A DNA stretch of 64,000 bases, from positions 744,001 to 808,000 of the forward strand of contig CBDCTC010000006.1 of NCBI GenBank assembly GCA_965222125.1, written 5' to 3'. Of the stretch, positions 8,482 through 16,425 are shown one piece after another. The stretch is from CAZENU01 sp965222125. Lineage in GTDB: Bacteria; Chloroflexota; Dehalococcoidia; Lucifugimonadales; CAZENU01. The notes below the pieces were generated by a model. That model searched no databases and was not told the origin of the DNA. It saw only the letters and a list, made by a program, of their open reading frames with translations. The position numbers and the translations under genes were made by a program. The stretch's first letter is position 1. The number at the start of each line of letters is the position of its first letter.

Positions 8482-8517
8482 CCTGCCCAGCACCGGGCAG
8501 CCCCACGCGAAACACTG

Positions 8518-8548
8518 ACGCCCCGACCGCTAGGTCGGGGCGTTTCTT
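8518..8548 (+). terminator. Rho-independent terminator after the rhodanese gene
   Basis: ACGCCCCGACC, loop GCTA, GGTCGGGGCGT, then TTCTT. The 10-bp GC stem with a 4-nt loop and a short T-rich run lies 37 bp after the rhodanese stop codon. This is the cleanest intrinsic terminator in the window. Confidence 0.85.
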
Positions 8549-8666
8549 ACGCCTACGGTTGGCTCTCGGCTCCCGGCGTCCGGACTGACGGAGAAGTTGC
8601 TCGCTCCGCGGCGCATGACCGCATCAATCGCGAACTGGTCCCGAAAGTTGCCCTCCATCCAACAAT

Positions 8667-8714
8667 GTCAGGATGTCCTGTCTGACCTGCTAGACTTGTG
8701 ACATCGCGATATCG
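8667..8714 (+). promoter_or_regulatory. Palindromes upstream of hicAB (possible operators)
   Basis: Two short inverted repeats stand 70-115 bp before hicA: CAGGA TG TCCTG (8668-8680 region, inside a wider GTCAG...CTGAC) and the perfect palindrome CGATATCG (around 8707-8714). A weak TAGACT -10-like box lies between them. HicB-type antitoxins usually repress their own promoter, so these are reasonable operator candidates. No direct proof in the sequence. Confidence 0.35.
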
Positions 8715-8782
8715 TGTGCTGTTGGGCCGGCAAGCGAGGACGGAGTCGCGATGATTCGGTTGGTTCCATACGAGGCGGCGGA

Positions 8783-8989
8783 ATGTACTCCGGCGGAAAG
8801 AAGCTGCGGAACGTCAGAGCCCAAAGAGCCATCCGCGCATTCCACCGTCTCGGATATGAGACTAGACGTACCCACGGGAGTCATCATATCCTCAAGCATC
8901 CAACCAAGGTTATGATAGTCATCCCCTTCCACAGAGGAGCCGTAAAGGTGGGTATCCTGTTGGACGCCATTGACAAGGCGGGCATATAA
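8783..8989 (+). CDS. hicA: HicA-type toxin with C-terminal nonsense truncation
   Basis: A 68-residue HicA-like mRNA interferase with a double-stranded-RNA-binding-like fold. It carries the family's GSHHIL motif with the catalytic His and an IPFHRGAVKVGILLDAI tail. After KAGI the frame meets TAA (8987-8989), but the next codons in the same frame read VEQFEELL then TGA (9014-9016), which is the normal end of HicA proteins (GIS-VEEFLELL type). One base change (TCA to TAA) would explain it. The toxin therefore lacks its last nine or so residues and may be weakened or inactive. hicB follows 40 bp later, in the usual hicA-hicB order. The start is uncertain, with only a weak GAGG-like site. Confidence 0.75.
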   Translation: MYSGGKKLRNVRAQRAIRAFHRLGYETRRTHGSHHILKHPTKVMIVIPFHRGAVKVGILLDAIDKAGI

Positions 8990-9029
8990 GTTGAGCAGTT
9001 CGAGGAGCTCCTGTGAGTGAGGTCAGGTT

Positions 9030-9245
9030 GTGCAGTACACACTGACGCTACATGATGCCGAAGAAGGTGGATTCTGGGTGGATGTTCCCGCTTTGCCCGG
9101 GTGCTACTCACAGGGCGAGTCGGTAAAAGAGTCACTCCGCAACGTGAGGGAAGCCGTAAAGCTGTATTTGACAACGCTCAAGGACGAAGGCAAGGACGCG
9201 CCTCGCGACTCCGAAGTCGTCTATCGAGTCAGCGTCAAGGTATAG
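9030..9245 (+). CDS. hicB: HicB-type antitoxin
   Basis: A 71-residue HicB antitoxin with the partial RNase-H-like fold: strand pattern YTLTLHDAEEGGFWVDVPALPGCYSQG, then the helix ESLRNVREAVKLYL. The GFWVDVPALPGC motif is diagnostic. The GTG start at 9030 lies just past the hicA remnant and is preceded by AGG. The chain is short and lacks a separate DNA-binding domain, unlike the second hicB of this window (37751). It would neutralise HicA and, by family precedent, repress the operon. Confidence 0.82.
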   Translation: MQYTLTLHDAEEGGFWVDVPALPGCYSQGESVKESLRNVREAVKLYLTTLKDEGKDAPRDSEVVYRVSVKV

Positions 9246-9357
9246 CTTCACCGGCAGCCCGCGCATCGGGGCGCAGCTACTTCAACCTGGGCGGCTCCGT
9301 GCGAGGCGCGTGACGCTCCTGGGACGAACGGTTCGTGTGGCCGTAAACGCCGAACAG

Positions 9358-9756
9358 CTACAGGTCCAGCAGCGTCTTTAGGACCGAGCCTTCCTGTGCT
9401 ACCGCGGCAAGCACCCTCTCGTCCGGCGAGGGCAGCGGCGCGACGGGGACCTTGACCACGACCTTGCGCAGCGGGGACGGGCCGTCGGTCTGGAGCTTCG
9501 GCATGTGGACGTCGTCGGGGCCGAACAGCGCGTACATCCCCTCGACCAGCCGCAACACCGACATGTCGTCGTCGGACGGGAAGGCCGCATAGGTTACGTC
9601 GTCGCCATGGAAGACGGGCACCGGTCCGCCGGGGACGAGCCGTTCGTCCAGCGGCGTGTACCCGATCGACTCCGCCCCCTCCAGCGGCACGTGCACGTCG
9701 AGATTGTCCCGGTGCGCCTCGAACAAAAGGTCTCTTTGGGGACCATCGTCGCCACT
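9358..9756 (-). pseudogene. Truncated, frameshifted second copy of yhcH
   Basis: This segment repeats the 3' two-thirds of the YhcH/TabA-type gene at 10652-11230 with very high identity: about 115 codons from EAHRDNLDVHVPLEG to the stop differ at only a handful of positions. Homology stops near 9756, so the first 60 or so codons are absent. Close to the break the copy has two extra bases (ACCTTTTGTTCGAG against ACCTTCTTCGAG), which throws the ATMVP start out of frame. A 144-residue open frame exists but begins in unrelated sequence. The copy lies beyond the DUF4160/DUF2442 cassette, in the same orientation as the intact gene. Confidence 0.85.
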
Positions 9757-9849
9757 GCCGGACTTCGCGCAATGTGTCGTTGCGTGATACACTTGACGCG
9801 TACACGCATAGAGGCATCATGGGAGGCGTCATTTGTCCGAGGACTTCAG

Positions 9850-10086
9850 ATGCCGACCATCGCGGTAGAGGGCCAGCTCCGATTCGTTGTCAATACCAGG
9901 GAGAACAGCTTCGAGCCTCCGCACGTACACGTCTGGGTCGGTAGCGAAGATGTCTGCCGCATAGAGCTGAACGGAGGCACCTTCGTGGATGGTCCTCCGC
10001 CCGGAACTTTCAGGGACATCATGAGGACCTATACAAGATACGCTGAAGACATCAGAAGAGTATGGGACGCCATTCATGGAGGGTAG
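9850..10086 (+). CDS. DUF4160-domain protein (toxin-antitoxin-like)
   Basis: A 78-residue DUF4160 protein. It shows the hallmark EPPHVHVWVG segment and a final RDIMRTYTRYAEDIRRVWDAIHGG helix. DUF4160 genes usually sit directly before a DUF2442 gene, as here, and the pair is widely suspected to be a toxin-antitoxin module without firm biochemical proof that I know of. The start is the ATG after CCGAGGACTTCAG. The stop is 3 nt before the next ATG, so translation is likely coupled. Confidence 0.82.
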   Translation: MPTIAVEGQLRFVVNTRENSFEPPHVHVWVGSEDVCRIELNGGTFVDGPPPGTFRDIMRTYTRYAEDIRRVWDAIHGG

Positions 10087-10089
10087 GTG

Positions 10090-10593
10090 ATGGAAGCCGT
10101 CTTGGTGAAGAACGCCAATCGGATGATGACGATGGCCAGCCTGTTGGAAGACGGCATCGAACTGAGCTTCGCGGACGGGTCCAAGGGGCTCATACCATAT
10201 GCCGATGTTCCTGAGATCAGAGAGCGTGCGGCTGTGTCTGGCCTTGAGTTGCCGAATCCGTACGAAATGGTCGTTGAGACGGCCCACGGCGAGAAGGTCG
10301 AGATCCCCTGGGATTTTGCCCGCCACTACTGTGACGCGTCATATCGACCGACCATCGAGGCGATAGCCATGCGGGGAAGTCAGACCGTTGGATTGCGCAT
10401 CAGGCAGTTCAGGGAGTCCGCCGGATTGACGCAGAAAGGCCTCGCTCACGCGGCGGACATCGGGCGCGTGACACTGGTCCGGCTGGAAAAGGGCGAACAG
10501 ACGCCCAGATTCAAGACCCTTGACGCGATCGCCAAGGCCCTGGGGATACGGGTAGCTGAGTTGCTCGTCGAACCGGAGTGGCTTCTCCAATAG
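10090..10593 (+). CDS. DUF2442 domain fused to an XRE-type helix-turn-helix
   Basis: A 167-residue two-domain protein. Residues 1-80 are DUF2442-like (ELSFADGSKGLIPYADVPEI with conserved aromatic and acidic residues). Residues about 98-152 are a Cro/C1 helix-turn-helix (LRIRQFRESAGLTQKGLAHA, then RLEKGEQTPRFKTLDAIAKA). DUF2442 proteins often stand alone; here the DNA-binding domain on the same chain makes it a natural autorepressor and antitoxin candidate for the DUF4160 protein before it. GGAGGG sits 6 nt before the ATG at 10090; a GTG at 10087 is also possible. Confidence 0.85.
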   Translation: MEAVLVKNANRMMTMASLLEDGIELSFADGSKGLIPYADVPEIRERAAVSGLELPNPYEMVVETAHGEKVEIPWDFARHYCDASYRPTIEAIAMRGSQTVGLRIRQFRESAGLTQKGLAHAADIGRVTLVRLEKGEQTPRFKTLDAIAKALGIRVAELLVEPEWLLQ

Positions 10594-10651
10594 CTGTCGG
10601 CGAGTAGGGAGTTGGCGCCGGCTTCTCGGGGAGTTGAGCTTACTTCCGGCG

Positions 10652-11230
10652 CTACGACAGGCCGAGCAGCGTCTTCAGCGCCGAGCCTTCCTGGGCGACT
10701 GCGGCCAGCACCCTGTCGTCGGGCGGGGACAGCGGCGCGACGGGGACCTTGACCACGACCTTGCGCAGCGGGGACGGGCCGTCGGTCTGCAGCTTCGGCA
10801 TGTGGACGTCGTCGGGGCCGAACAGCGCGTACATCCCCTCGACCAGCCGCACCACCGACATGTCGTCGTCGGACGGGAAGGCCGCGTAGGTTACGTCGTC
10901 GCCATGGAAGACGGGTACCGGTCCGCCGGGGACGAGCCGTTCGTCCAGCGGCGTGTAGCCGATCGACTCCGCCCCCTCCAGCGGCACGTGAACGTCGAGA
11001 TGGTCCCGGTGCGCCTCGAAGAAGGTGTCTTCGGGGACCATCGTCGTCACCCGCTGCAGAACGACGAAGATGCCCCTGTCTCCGAGAACGTCGATCTTGA
11101 CCGCGCCGCCGCCCTCGATGTCCGGGTGCGTGAGACCTGGCAGATCGGGGTCGGTCAGCAGGCGCCACACCTCCGGAATGTTGCGTCGGACGCTGTACTC
11201 CTCGAACTGCCTGATGAGCCCTGCTTCCAT
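10652..11230 (-). CDS. YhcH/YjgK/YiaL-family (TabA-like) cupin protein
   Basis: A 192-residue member of the YhcH/YjgK/YiaL (DUF386) cupin family. Known members are metal-binding double-stranded beta-helix proteins linked to sugar-acid metabolism or biofilm control (E. coli TabA). The family motifs are present: HRDHLDVHVPLEGAESIGY (His and Glu ligands), DDMSVVRLVEGMYALFGPDDVHMP (the phase before the second ligand His) and RKVVVKVPVA. This is the intact parent of the broken copy at 9358. A cupin of this type fits with the many sugar dehydrogenases and dehydratases of the region. The precise reaction is unknown. Confidence 0.85.
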   Translation of the reverse strand: MEAGLIRQFEEYSVRRNIPEVWRLLTDPDLPGLTHPDIEGGGAVKIDVLGDRGIFVVLQRVTTMVPEDTFFEAHRDHLDVHVPLEGAESIGYTPLDERLVPGGPVPVFHGDDVTYAAFPSDDDMSVVRLVEGMYALFGPDDVHMPKLQTDGPSPLRKVVVKVPVAPLSPPDDRVLAAVAQEGSALKTLLGLS

Positions 11231-11354
11231 CTGTGTCCTCCTGCGCAGCTGCCTGAGGGCGAAACGCGCGGCCCCGGCTGGCCATTCAGGCTACCACACG
11301 AGACGGCGAGGCGGTCACCCCACGCTCCTTCGGACAAGGTGTGGGATCGGGCTC

Positions 11355-11771
11355 CTACGCGGCACGCGCGGCGCGGTCGGACGCGGAGCGTGCGATGCCG
11401 ATGAGGAGCAGGACCGGCCCGGCGACCAGCAGCCACATGGCCGTGTCGAGTCCCCATTTGGCGGATAACACGCCCAGACCCAGCGGAATCAGACCGGCCG
11501 CAGGTCCGAAGACGTTGCCGAACGCCAGGCCGCCGCCGAGCACCAGCAGCCTTCGACAGCCTACGTCCCCCAGGACGCACATGAACGGCTCCACGAAGCT
11601 GGCCACGTTCCCGGGCACGCTGAGCAGCAGCCCGATATGCACGTACGTGAGGTCGGGGTCGCTTCGCACTGTGGGCCATGCGGCGCTCCCCACGCCGCCC
11701 ACCAGCTCGTCGATGAACTCGATGGCGAGGAGCGTGAGCAGCGCCGCGGCGGGCAGGCGAACACTACGCAT
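11355..11771 (-). pseudogene. MFS transporter with internal deletion
   Basis: A 138-residue open frame that joins the two ends of a major facilitator transporter. Residues 1-80 match the first three membrane segments, including the LLLSVPGNVASFVEPF helix and the short D-x-G-x-R-R loop (LGDVGCRRLLVLGG). At about residue 82 the sequence jumps to what looks like the last two membrane segments (GPAAGLIPLGLGVLSAKWG, then MWLLVAGPVLLLIGI). A full transporter has about 400 residues and 12 segments; roughly seven are missing, in frame. I regard it as a deletion remnant. A functional mini-protein is unlikely but not excluded. Confidence 0.65.
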
Positions 11772-11862
11772 CGGAGACGGGACGCCTGATCCTACCGCAG
11801 GTAGTCTACGGCGCCATCGTCCGTGCGACTACCGGGAGCCCCGACCGGGGGGCGTCCCCAAG

Positions 11863-13287
11863 TCAGGCGGCACGCGGCCTGAACCGGAACGAGAAAACAT
11901 CCGAGTCCCGCATGGCGAACCGGAGCCGGACCGGTCGGCCGGAGAGCGCGCCGACGTCGCTCCCGTCTTCCCACCAGACGACCCGCTCGATCTCGTCGCC
12001 GATCAGCTCGCGACATTCCCCCAGACCGCGTCCGGCGACGGCCCGGCCGTCCGCGTCCTGCAGCTCCACCTTCAGGCTGCCGGCCGCGCTGGTCGAGTAG
12101 TTGATCTCAAGCTCGCCGCCCCTGAAGGTGAACGGCCTGGTAGTCATCTCGCCGCCGTCGTAGGGGGCGTTGAGGGAGGCGAAGCCGTCGAGCCGCAGCA
12201 TCATCCGCTCTAGATGGGAGGTGATCTGAGCGTAGTCGCGCTGGACGTAGAAGGACATCTCGGCCGGCCCAGTCTGAACGACGCCCAGGGCGGGATAGTT
12301 GTTGCGGGTCGTCCAGTTGCTCGGCCCGATGCCCGGCCTGACGAAGCTCTCCCTGAAGGTGAAGTCATAGGTCGCGGTGCCTGCCCGCGTCGTCAACAGC
12401 ACGCCGTCCGAGCAGTCCTCGGGCACGCCGGCCTCGGGGTCGACCGCCTCTTTGCTCCGCCGCCGCTCTTCGGGCGGCAGGCTGCGGCGGCCGAAGAGGA
12501 TTCGCCCGGGCATCGCGACGTAGATGTGGGGCGCCCGGAAGTAGGGGTTGGTCTGGTTGGTGTACAGGTGCTCCGAGGGCGTCGTCGAGCCGGTGTCGCT
12601 GTAGGTCATCAGCGTCGGCTCGCTCCAGTCCAGGAAGTTTTCCGAAGTCGCCCGCGCGGTCGCCCGCTTGCCGCCGACCATGTGGCGGGCGTACAGGACG
12701 TACTGCTGCTCGACCTCGGACCAGAACATCACGTTCTGCGAGTCGAAGTGGTTGCGCATCACGTTCGGGACGATCAGCTCCTCGCGCAGCTTGCTCCAGT
12801 GGACGCCGTCCGCCGACACGTACGCGAACAGGCCGACGTTGTCCGCCCTCGTCGTTCTAAGCGCGTTGGCCTTGTAGCGCTCCGAGTCGGGCACGCCGGG
12901 GCGCGTATCCTTGAAAGCGCAGAACTGCGGGGCCTGGACGAAGCCGATCACGTTGTGGTTCGCCGAACCGTCGACCTCGAAGATGCCGAGGTCCGGCTTG
13001 CGCCACACGATCCCGTCGGCGCTCTCCGCGTAGCAGGTCAGCGACCGCTCCACGTCCGAGCCGCCCCTGTAGTACATGCGGTAGACGCCGTCGTCCTCGA
13101 AGACCGTCGTGTAGAACGAGCCGGGGTGATCGGGGTAGCCCTCGACGGCGGTGTCGTACTGGACCGCGACGCCGCCCGATCTGGGCTCCTGCAGCTTGAG
13201 CCGGGCGCCTTCGAGGCGGTCGACAAGGAGCCTGTCGACGAACAGCTCACGGCGTGACCCTATGTCCGGAATATCGTTGGCTTGCAC
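11863..13287 (-). CDS. Five-bladed beta-propeller glycosidase-like protein (GH32/GH43-like)
   Basis: A 474-residue cytosolic protein with no signal peptide. The N-terminus reads RRELFVDRLLVDRLEGARL, followed by propeller blades marked by Y-x-M-Y-Y-R (DDGVYRMYYRG), CYAESADGIVWRKPDLG, SADGVHWSKL and FDSQNVMFWSE. These are typical of the GH32/GH43-like proteins common in planctomycetes and some Chloroflexota. The C-terminal 110 residues form a jelly-roll-like domain (GELEINYSTSAAGSLKVEL). The exported protein at 52813 has the same architecture. The GTG start follows AGGAGA. The acid/base residues cannot be fixed by eye, so the substrate is unknown. Confidence 0.75.
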   Translation of the reverse strand: MQANDIPDIGSRRELFVDRLLVDRLEGARLKLQEPRSGGVAVQYDTAVEGYPDHPGSFYTTVFEDDGVYRMYYRGGSDVERSLTCYAESADGIVWRKPDLGIFEVDGSANHNVIGFVQAPQFCAFKDTRPGVPDSERYKANALRTTRADNVGLFAYVSADGVHWSKLREELIVPNVMRNHFDSQNVMFWSEVEQQYVLYARHMVGGKRATARATSENFLDWSEPTLMTYSDTGSTTPSEHLYTNQTNPYFRAPHIYVAMPGRILFGRRSLPPEERRRSKEAVDPEAGVPEDCSDGVLLTTRAGTATYDFTFRESFVRPGIGPSNWTTRNNYPALGVVQTGPAEMSFYVQRDYAQITSHLERMMLRLDGFASLNAPYDGGEMTTRPFTFRGGELEINYSTSAAGSLKVELQDADGRAVAGRGLGECRELIGDEIERVVWWEDGSDVGALSGRPVRLRFAMRDSDVFSFRFRPRAA

Positions 13288-13487
13288 GTGCTATCTCCTC
13301 TTCGTCGCCGCGCGATCGCGGACAGCGGCGTTTCGAGCAATTGTGGGATACGCTCGTATGCATTGTACGCAATCGGCGTCGACCTCTACGATGCCTTGGA
13401 CGGGCGCGAATAGTGAAGGGATGCGCTACAATCTCACCGAGCCTACGCGCATCTAGGTGAGTAACCGGATTCCAAGAGGCGGTCGTA

Positions 13488-15518
13488 TTGGCAATGCAAG
13501 AGCGTCCAACGAAATCACGCATAGGCCTGTCCGGGATAAGAGGCGGGCTACCAATTGACATTGGCGATCTGATCCACGCCAGGTCGGTGGAAGACAGCCG
13601 GCGCGAATTCAAGGGAACTTGGGACAAGTTCACCCGGGCGGCGGTTGTGAAAACAGTCTGTGCCTTTGCCAACGACTTGTTGAATCTGAATGGCGGGTAC
13701 GTAGTTCTGGGCATCGACACGAACAAAAACGGCCGTCCTGTTCTTCCGCCGAGAGGACTCGACCAGGCCGATGTCGACCTCATCCAACGAGAAGTTCGCG
13801 GCCAGTGCAACAGGATCGATCCTGACTATCAACCGCTGCTCTTCCCTGAACTGTATGACGATAGATTGATCCTGGTCATCTGGGCACCGGCCGGAGACAC
13901 TCGTCCCTATCAAGCGCCCAAGTCGCATACGGAGAAAACCCGCCTACACTACGTTCGACACGGGTCGGAGACAGTTGAAGCGAAGGGCGCGCTCCGCTCC
14001 CAGCTTTTCGAGCAGGCTGCCAAGGTCCCGTTCGACGATCGGCGTAGCGCCTACGTCGGCGCGGACAGGATATCTGAGAGGCTCGTCAGAGAGTTGCTCG
14101 CCGACATCGGAAGCGATATAGGGCGCGGTACTCACTTCGACGCCGAAAACGTGTACGCCAACATGCGGCTTGTGTCGCCTCTGAATGCCCACCAGTCGCC
14201 CAGGAACATTGCCCTGTTGTTCTTCACAGACGACCCGGACCAGATATTCCCGGGAGCCAGAATAGAGGTCGTGCAGTTCGCGGATGGTGAGAGCGGGGAC
14301 CTGATCGAGGAGCGGACGATTCGCGGGCCGCTCAATCACCAGATCAAGCGGGCTCTAACCCACTTGGACTCCTTGGGCAGCACCCTCTTTGAGAAGATAC
14401 CGGGCAGGGCCGAGGTCGACAAGACGGTCACTTATCCCTACGAGGCGATGGAAGAAGCCGTCGTCAACGCCGTCTATCACAGGTCGTACGAGAACGGCGA
14501 GCCCACCAAGGTCTACATGTACCCCGACCGGATGGAGATCATCAGCTATCCCGGTCCGGTTCAGGGAATAGAGATCGAGCATCTCGCCCCGGGAAGCACA
14601 GTTCCTCCGGTACCGGCCAGGAACCGTAGAATCGGAGAACTTCTGAAGGAGCTTCGATTGGCGGAGGCCAGAGGCACCGGTCTGCCCAAGATACGCCGGC
14701 GCATGAGCGAGAGTGGGTCGCCGGAACCGCGTTTCGATTTTGACCGGGGTCGCACGTACTTCCGCGTCGTACTTCCCGCGCACCCTCGATACAGGATACT
14801 TCACGCGCTGCGGGAGAGTGCGCTCCTGTGGGCAACCGGCGATCGGGGAAGGGCAATGGACGGTCTGCTGCGAACCGCAGAAGACCAACCCGGCTCGGGG
14901 GCCGTCGCCGGCCAGATAATCGAATACGCTGCAGCGGTGGATGACCTCGATCTAGCGAGGAACATCATCGATCGTTTTGCTGAGGCGCACGACAAGACGG
15001 AACCGTCCCAGCCTTTCCTCCGCTACGCCGAGGCGATGCTGAACAGGGGTCGCAACGATGAAGCCAGGCAGTGGCTAAGCCTCATCCCGGACACGAGCGT
15101 GTATGCCGACCGGGTCGACGCGGCGATCTTGACCAAACGGGCTGGCAACTACCGTGAAGCGCATCGCATGTTCGACGGCATATACTCTCAGGCTGTAGAT
15201 GACGCGAAGGTGATTGCCGAGTTCGCACAGACGAAGATCGCCCTTGCCACTCGCAATCGCGAACTCGCTACGAAAAAGCGCCTGAACGGTCAGGCTGCGG
15301 AGTTGCTGCGCAGGGCGATACAGTTGACGGACGACCCGACTCGCAAGGCTTGGGCCTGGTTCCATCTCGCCGGAACCCTGAACTGGCTTCGGGAACCGGA
15401 GACCGACGTAGAGCAGGCGTACCTCGAGGCGATTTCCCTGAGGCCAGATGTGGAGAGGTTCAGAGAGGGACATCGGTGGTGGAAGGCCGCTCCGAGGCGC
15501 CGCGGTAGACGAGGATAG
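13488..15518 (+). CDS. AlbA_2 (Schlafen-like) and histidine-kinase-type ATPase protein with C-terminal TPR tail
   Basis: A 676-residue protein. Residues about 30-165 form an AlbA_2 (Schlafen AlbA_2, formerly AAA_4) domain with EDSRREFKGTW and LNGGYVVLGIDTNKNGRP. Residues about 295-420 form the HATPase_c_4 module usual in such transcriptional regulators (YPYEAMEEAVVNAVYHRSYE, then GTGLPKIRRRMSESG). Residues about 440-660 are helical repeats resembling TPRs (LRYAEAMLNRGRNDEARQWL, KRAGNYREAHRMFDGI). AlbA_2/HATPase proteins are usually about 400-500 residues; the TPR tail is an addition. Roles in regulation or in phage defence are both known for AlbA_2 proteins. TTG at 13488 has GAGG 8 nt upstream; ATG at 13494 is the alternative. 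Confidence 0.82.
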   Translation: MAMQERPTKSRIGLSGIRGGLPIDIGDLIHARSVEDSRREFKGTWDKFTRAAVVKTVCAFANDLLNLNGGYVVLGIDTNKNGRPVLPPRGLDQADVDLIQREVRGQCNRIDPDYQPLLFPELYDDRLILVIWAPAGDTRPYQAPKSHTEKTRLHYVRHGSETVEAKGALRSQLFEQAAKVPFDDRRSAYVGADRISERLVRELLADIGSDIGRGTHFDAENVYANMRLVSPLNAHQSPRNIALLFFTDDPDQIFPGARIEVVQFADGESGDLIEERTIRGPLNHQIKRALTHLDSLGSTLFEKIPGRAEVDKTVTYPYEAMEEAVVNAVYHRSYENGEPTKVYMYPDRMEIISYPGPVQGIEIEHLAPGSTVPPVPARNRRIGELLKELRLAEARGTGLPKIRRRMSESGSPEPRFDFDRGRTYFRVVLPAHPRYRILHALRESALLWATGDRGRAMDGLLRTAEDQPGSGAVAGQIIEYAAAVDDLDLARNIIDRFAEAHDKTEPSQPFLRYAEAMLNRGRNDEARQWLSLIPDTSVYADRVDAAILTKRAGNYREAHRMFDGIYSQAVDDAKVIAEFAQTKIALATRNRELATKKRLNGQAAELLRRAIQLTDDPTRKAWAWFHLAGTLNWLREPETDVEQAYLEAISLRPDVERFREGHRWWKAAPRRRGRRG

Positions 15519-15565
15519 ACACCCACCCACGGGCAATCGGCCAAGCATTCGATTGGAGGTTCGGA

Positions 15566-16327
15566 ATGGGTAACCTACGGTCCCAAATCATCACGATCTG
15601 CGCAGTTCTGACGTTGGCCCTGCTGGCCGCGGGCTGTTCGAGCGGCGACGGTGCGACTGACGAAGGGACTGGCGACGCCGGTTCGGCCGCGCCGGCAGCG
15701 GCCGCGGACCCGGCCGCGGGTACGGCGGAGACCACGTCCGATCCCGGGGACTCCGGATCGGGGATCCAGCAGCAGTTCGCGGCCAGCATTGTCTTCACCA
15801 GCCCAGTGTTCAACGAGAAACGGCGGATACCCAAGAAGAGCACCTGCACGGAGATCTCGGCCAATGTGCCGAATATCTCGCCGCCGCTGGCCTGGGAAGG
15901 CCTCCCGGACGGCACGGTCAGCCTCGCTCTGATCATGGACAGCCTGGAGCTCGAAGGAGAGGAGCGTGTCCACTGGGTGATGTGGAACATGCCGCCGAGC
16001 CTGACCGGGCTGGCAGAGGGCGTGGAGCACTCGGATAAGCTGCCGGACGGCACGGCCCAGGGCACCAACGGGGCGGAAGAGGTCGGCTATCTCGGCCCCT
16101 GCCCGCCGGTGATCGTCACGACCTTCGGCATGCAGGGCAGCGTCGGCGAGGGAAAGAAGCGCGACATCGAGCGATACTACTTCAAGCTCTACGCGCTGGA
16201 CACGATGCTCGATCTGCCGCCGTCGACGACCAAGGTGGACCTGCTGAAGGCCATAGACGGCCACGTCCTGGCGGGGGGCGAGCTGGTCGGCGAACGCCAG
16301 GGCCAGTTGTCGATGCGCGAGCACTAG
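15566..16327 (+). CDS. PEBP/YbhB-like lipoprotein, copy 1 of 3
   Basis: A 253-residue secreted lipoprotein. The signal peptide ends in a lipobox (LALLAAGC, Cys at about residue 24). A low-complexity Ala/Gly/Asp/Thr linker runs to about residue 65. The rest is a phosphatidylethanolamine-binding-protein domain of the YbhB/YbcL type: NISPPLAWEGLPDGTVSLAL, HWVMWNMPP, the GYLGPCPP loop and YYFKLYALD. The ligand pocket residues (D/H-x-P-region and GPCPP) look intact. Bacterial YbhB proteins have no established substrate; family members bind anionic phosphate-like ligands. First of three tandem copies about 850 bp apart. Confidence 0.9.
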   Translation: MGNLRSQIITICAVLTLALLAAGCSSGDGATDEGTGDAGSAAPAAAADPAAGTAETTSDPGDSGSGIQQQFAASIVFTSPVFNEKRRIPKKSTCTEISANVPNISPPLAWEGLPDGTVSLALIMDSLELEGEERVHWVMWNMPPSLTGLAEGVEHSDKLPDGTAQGTNGAEEVGYLGPCPPVIVTTFGMQGSVGEGKKRDIERYYFKLYALDTMLDLPPSTTKVDLLKAIDGHVLAGGELVGERQGQLSMREH

Positions 16328-16425
16328 ATCGCCCGGTCGTACGGTCAGGTCACGCGACAATTGGACCTCGATCCTGAGGTAACCGGGACGGGATGACGGA
16401 GGCTGGAGACGACGGGAGGTTGACG

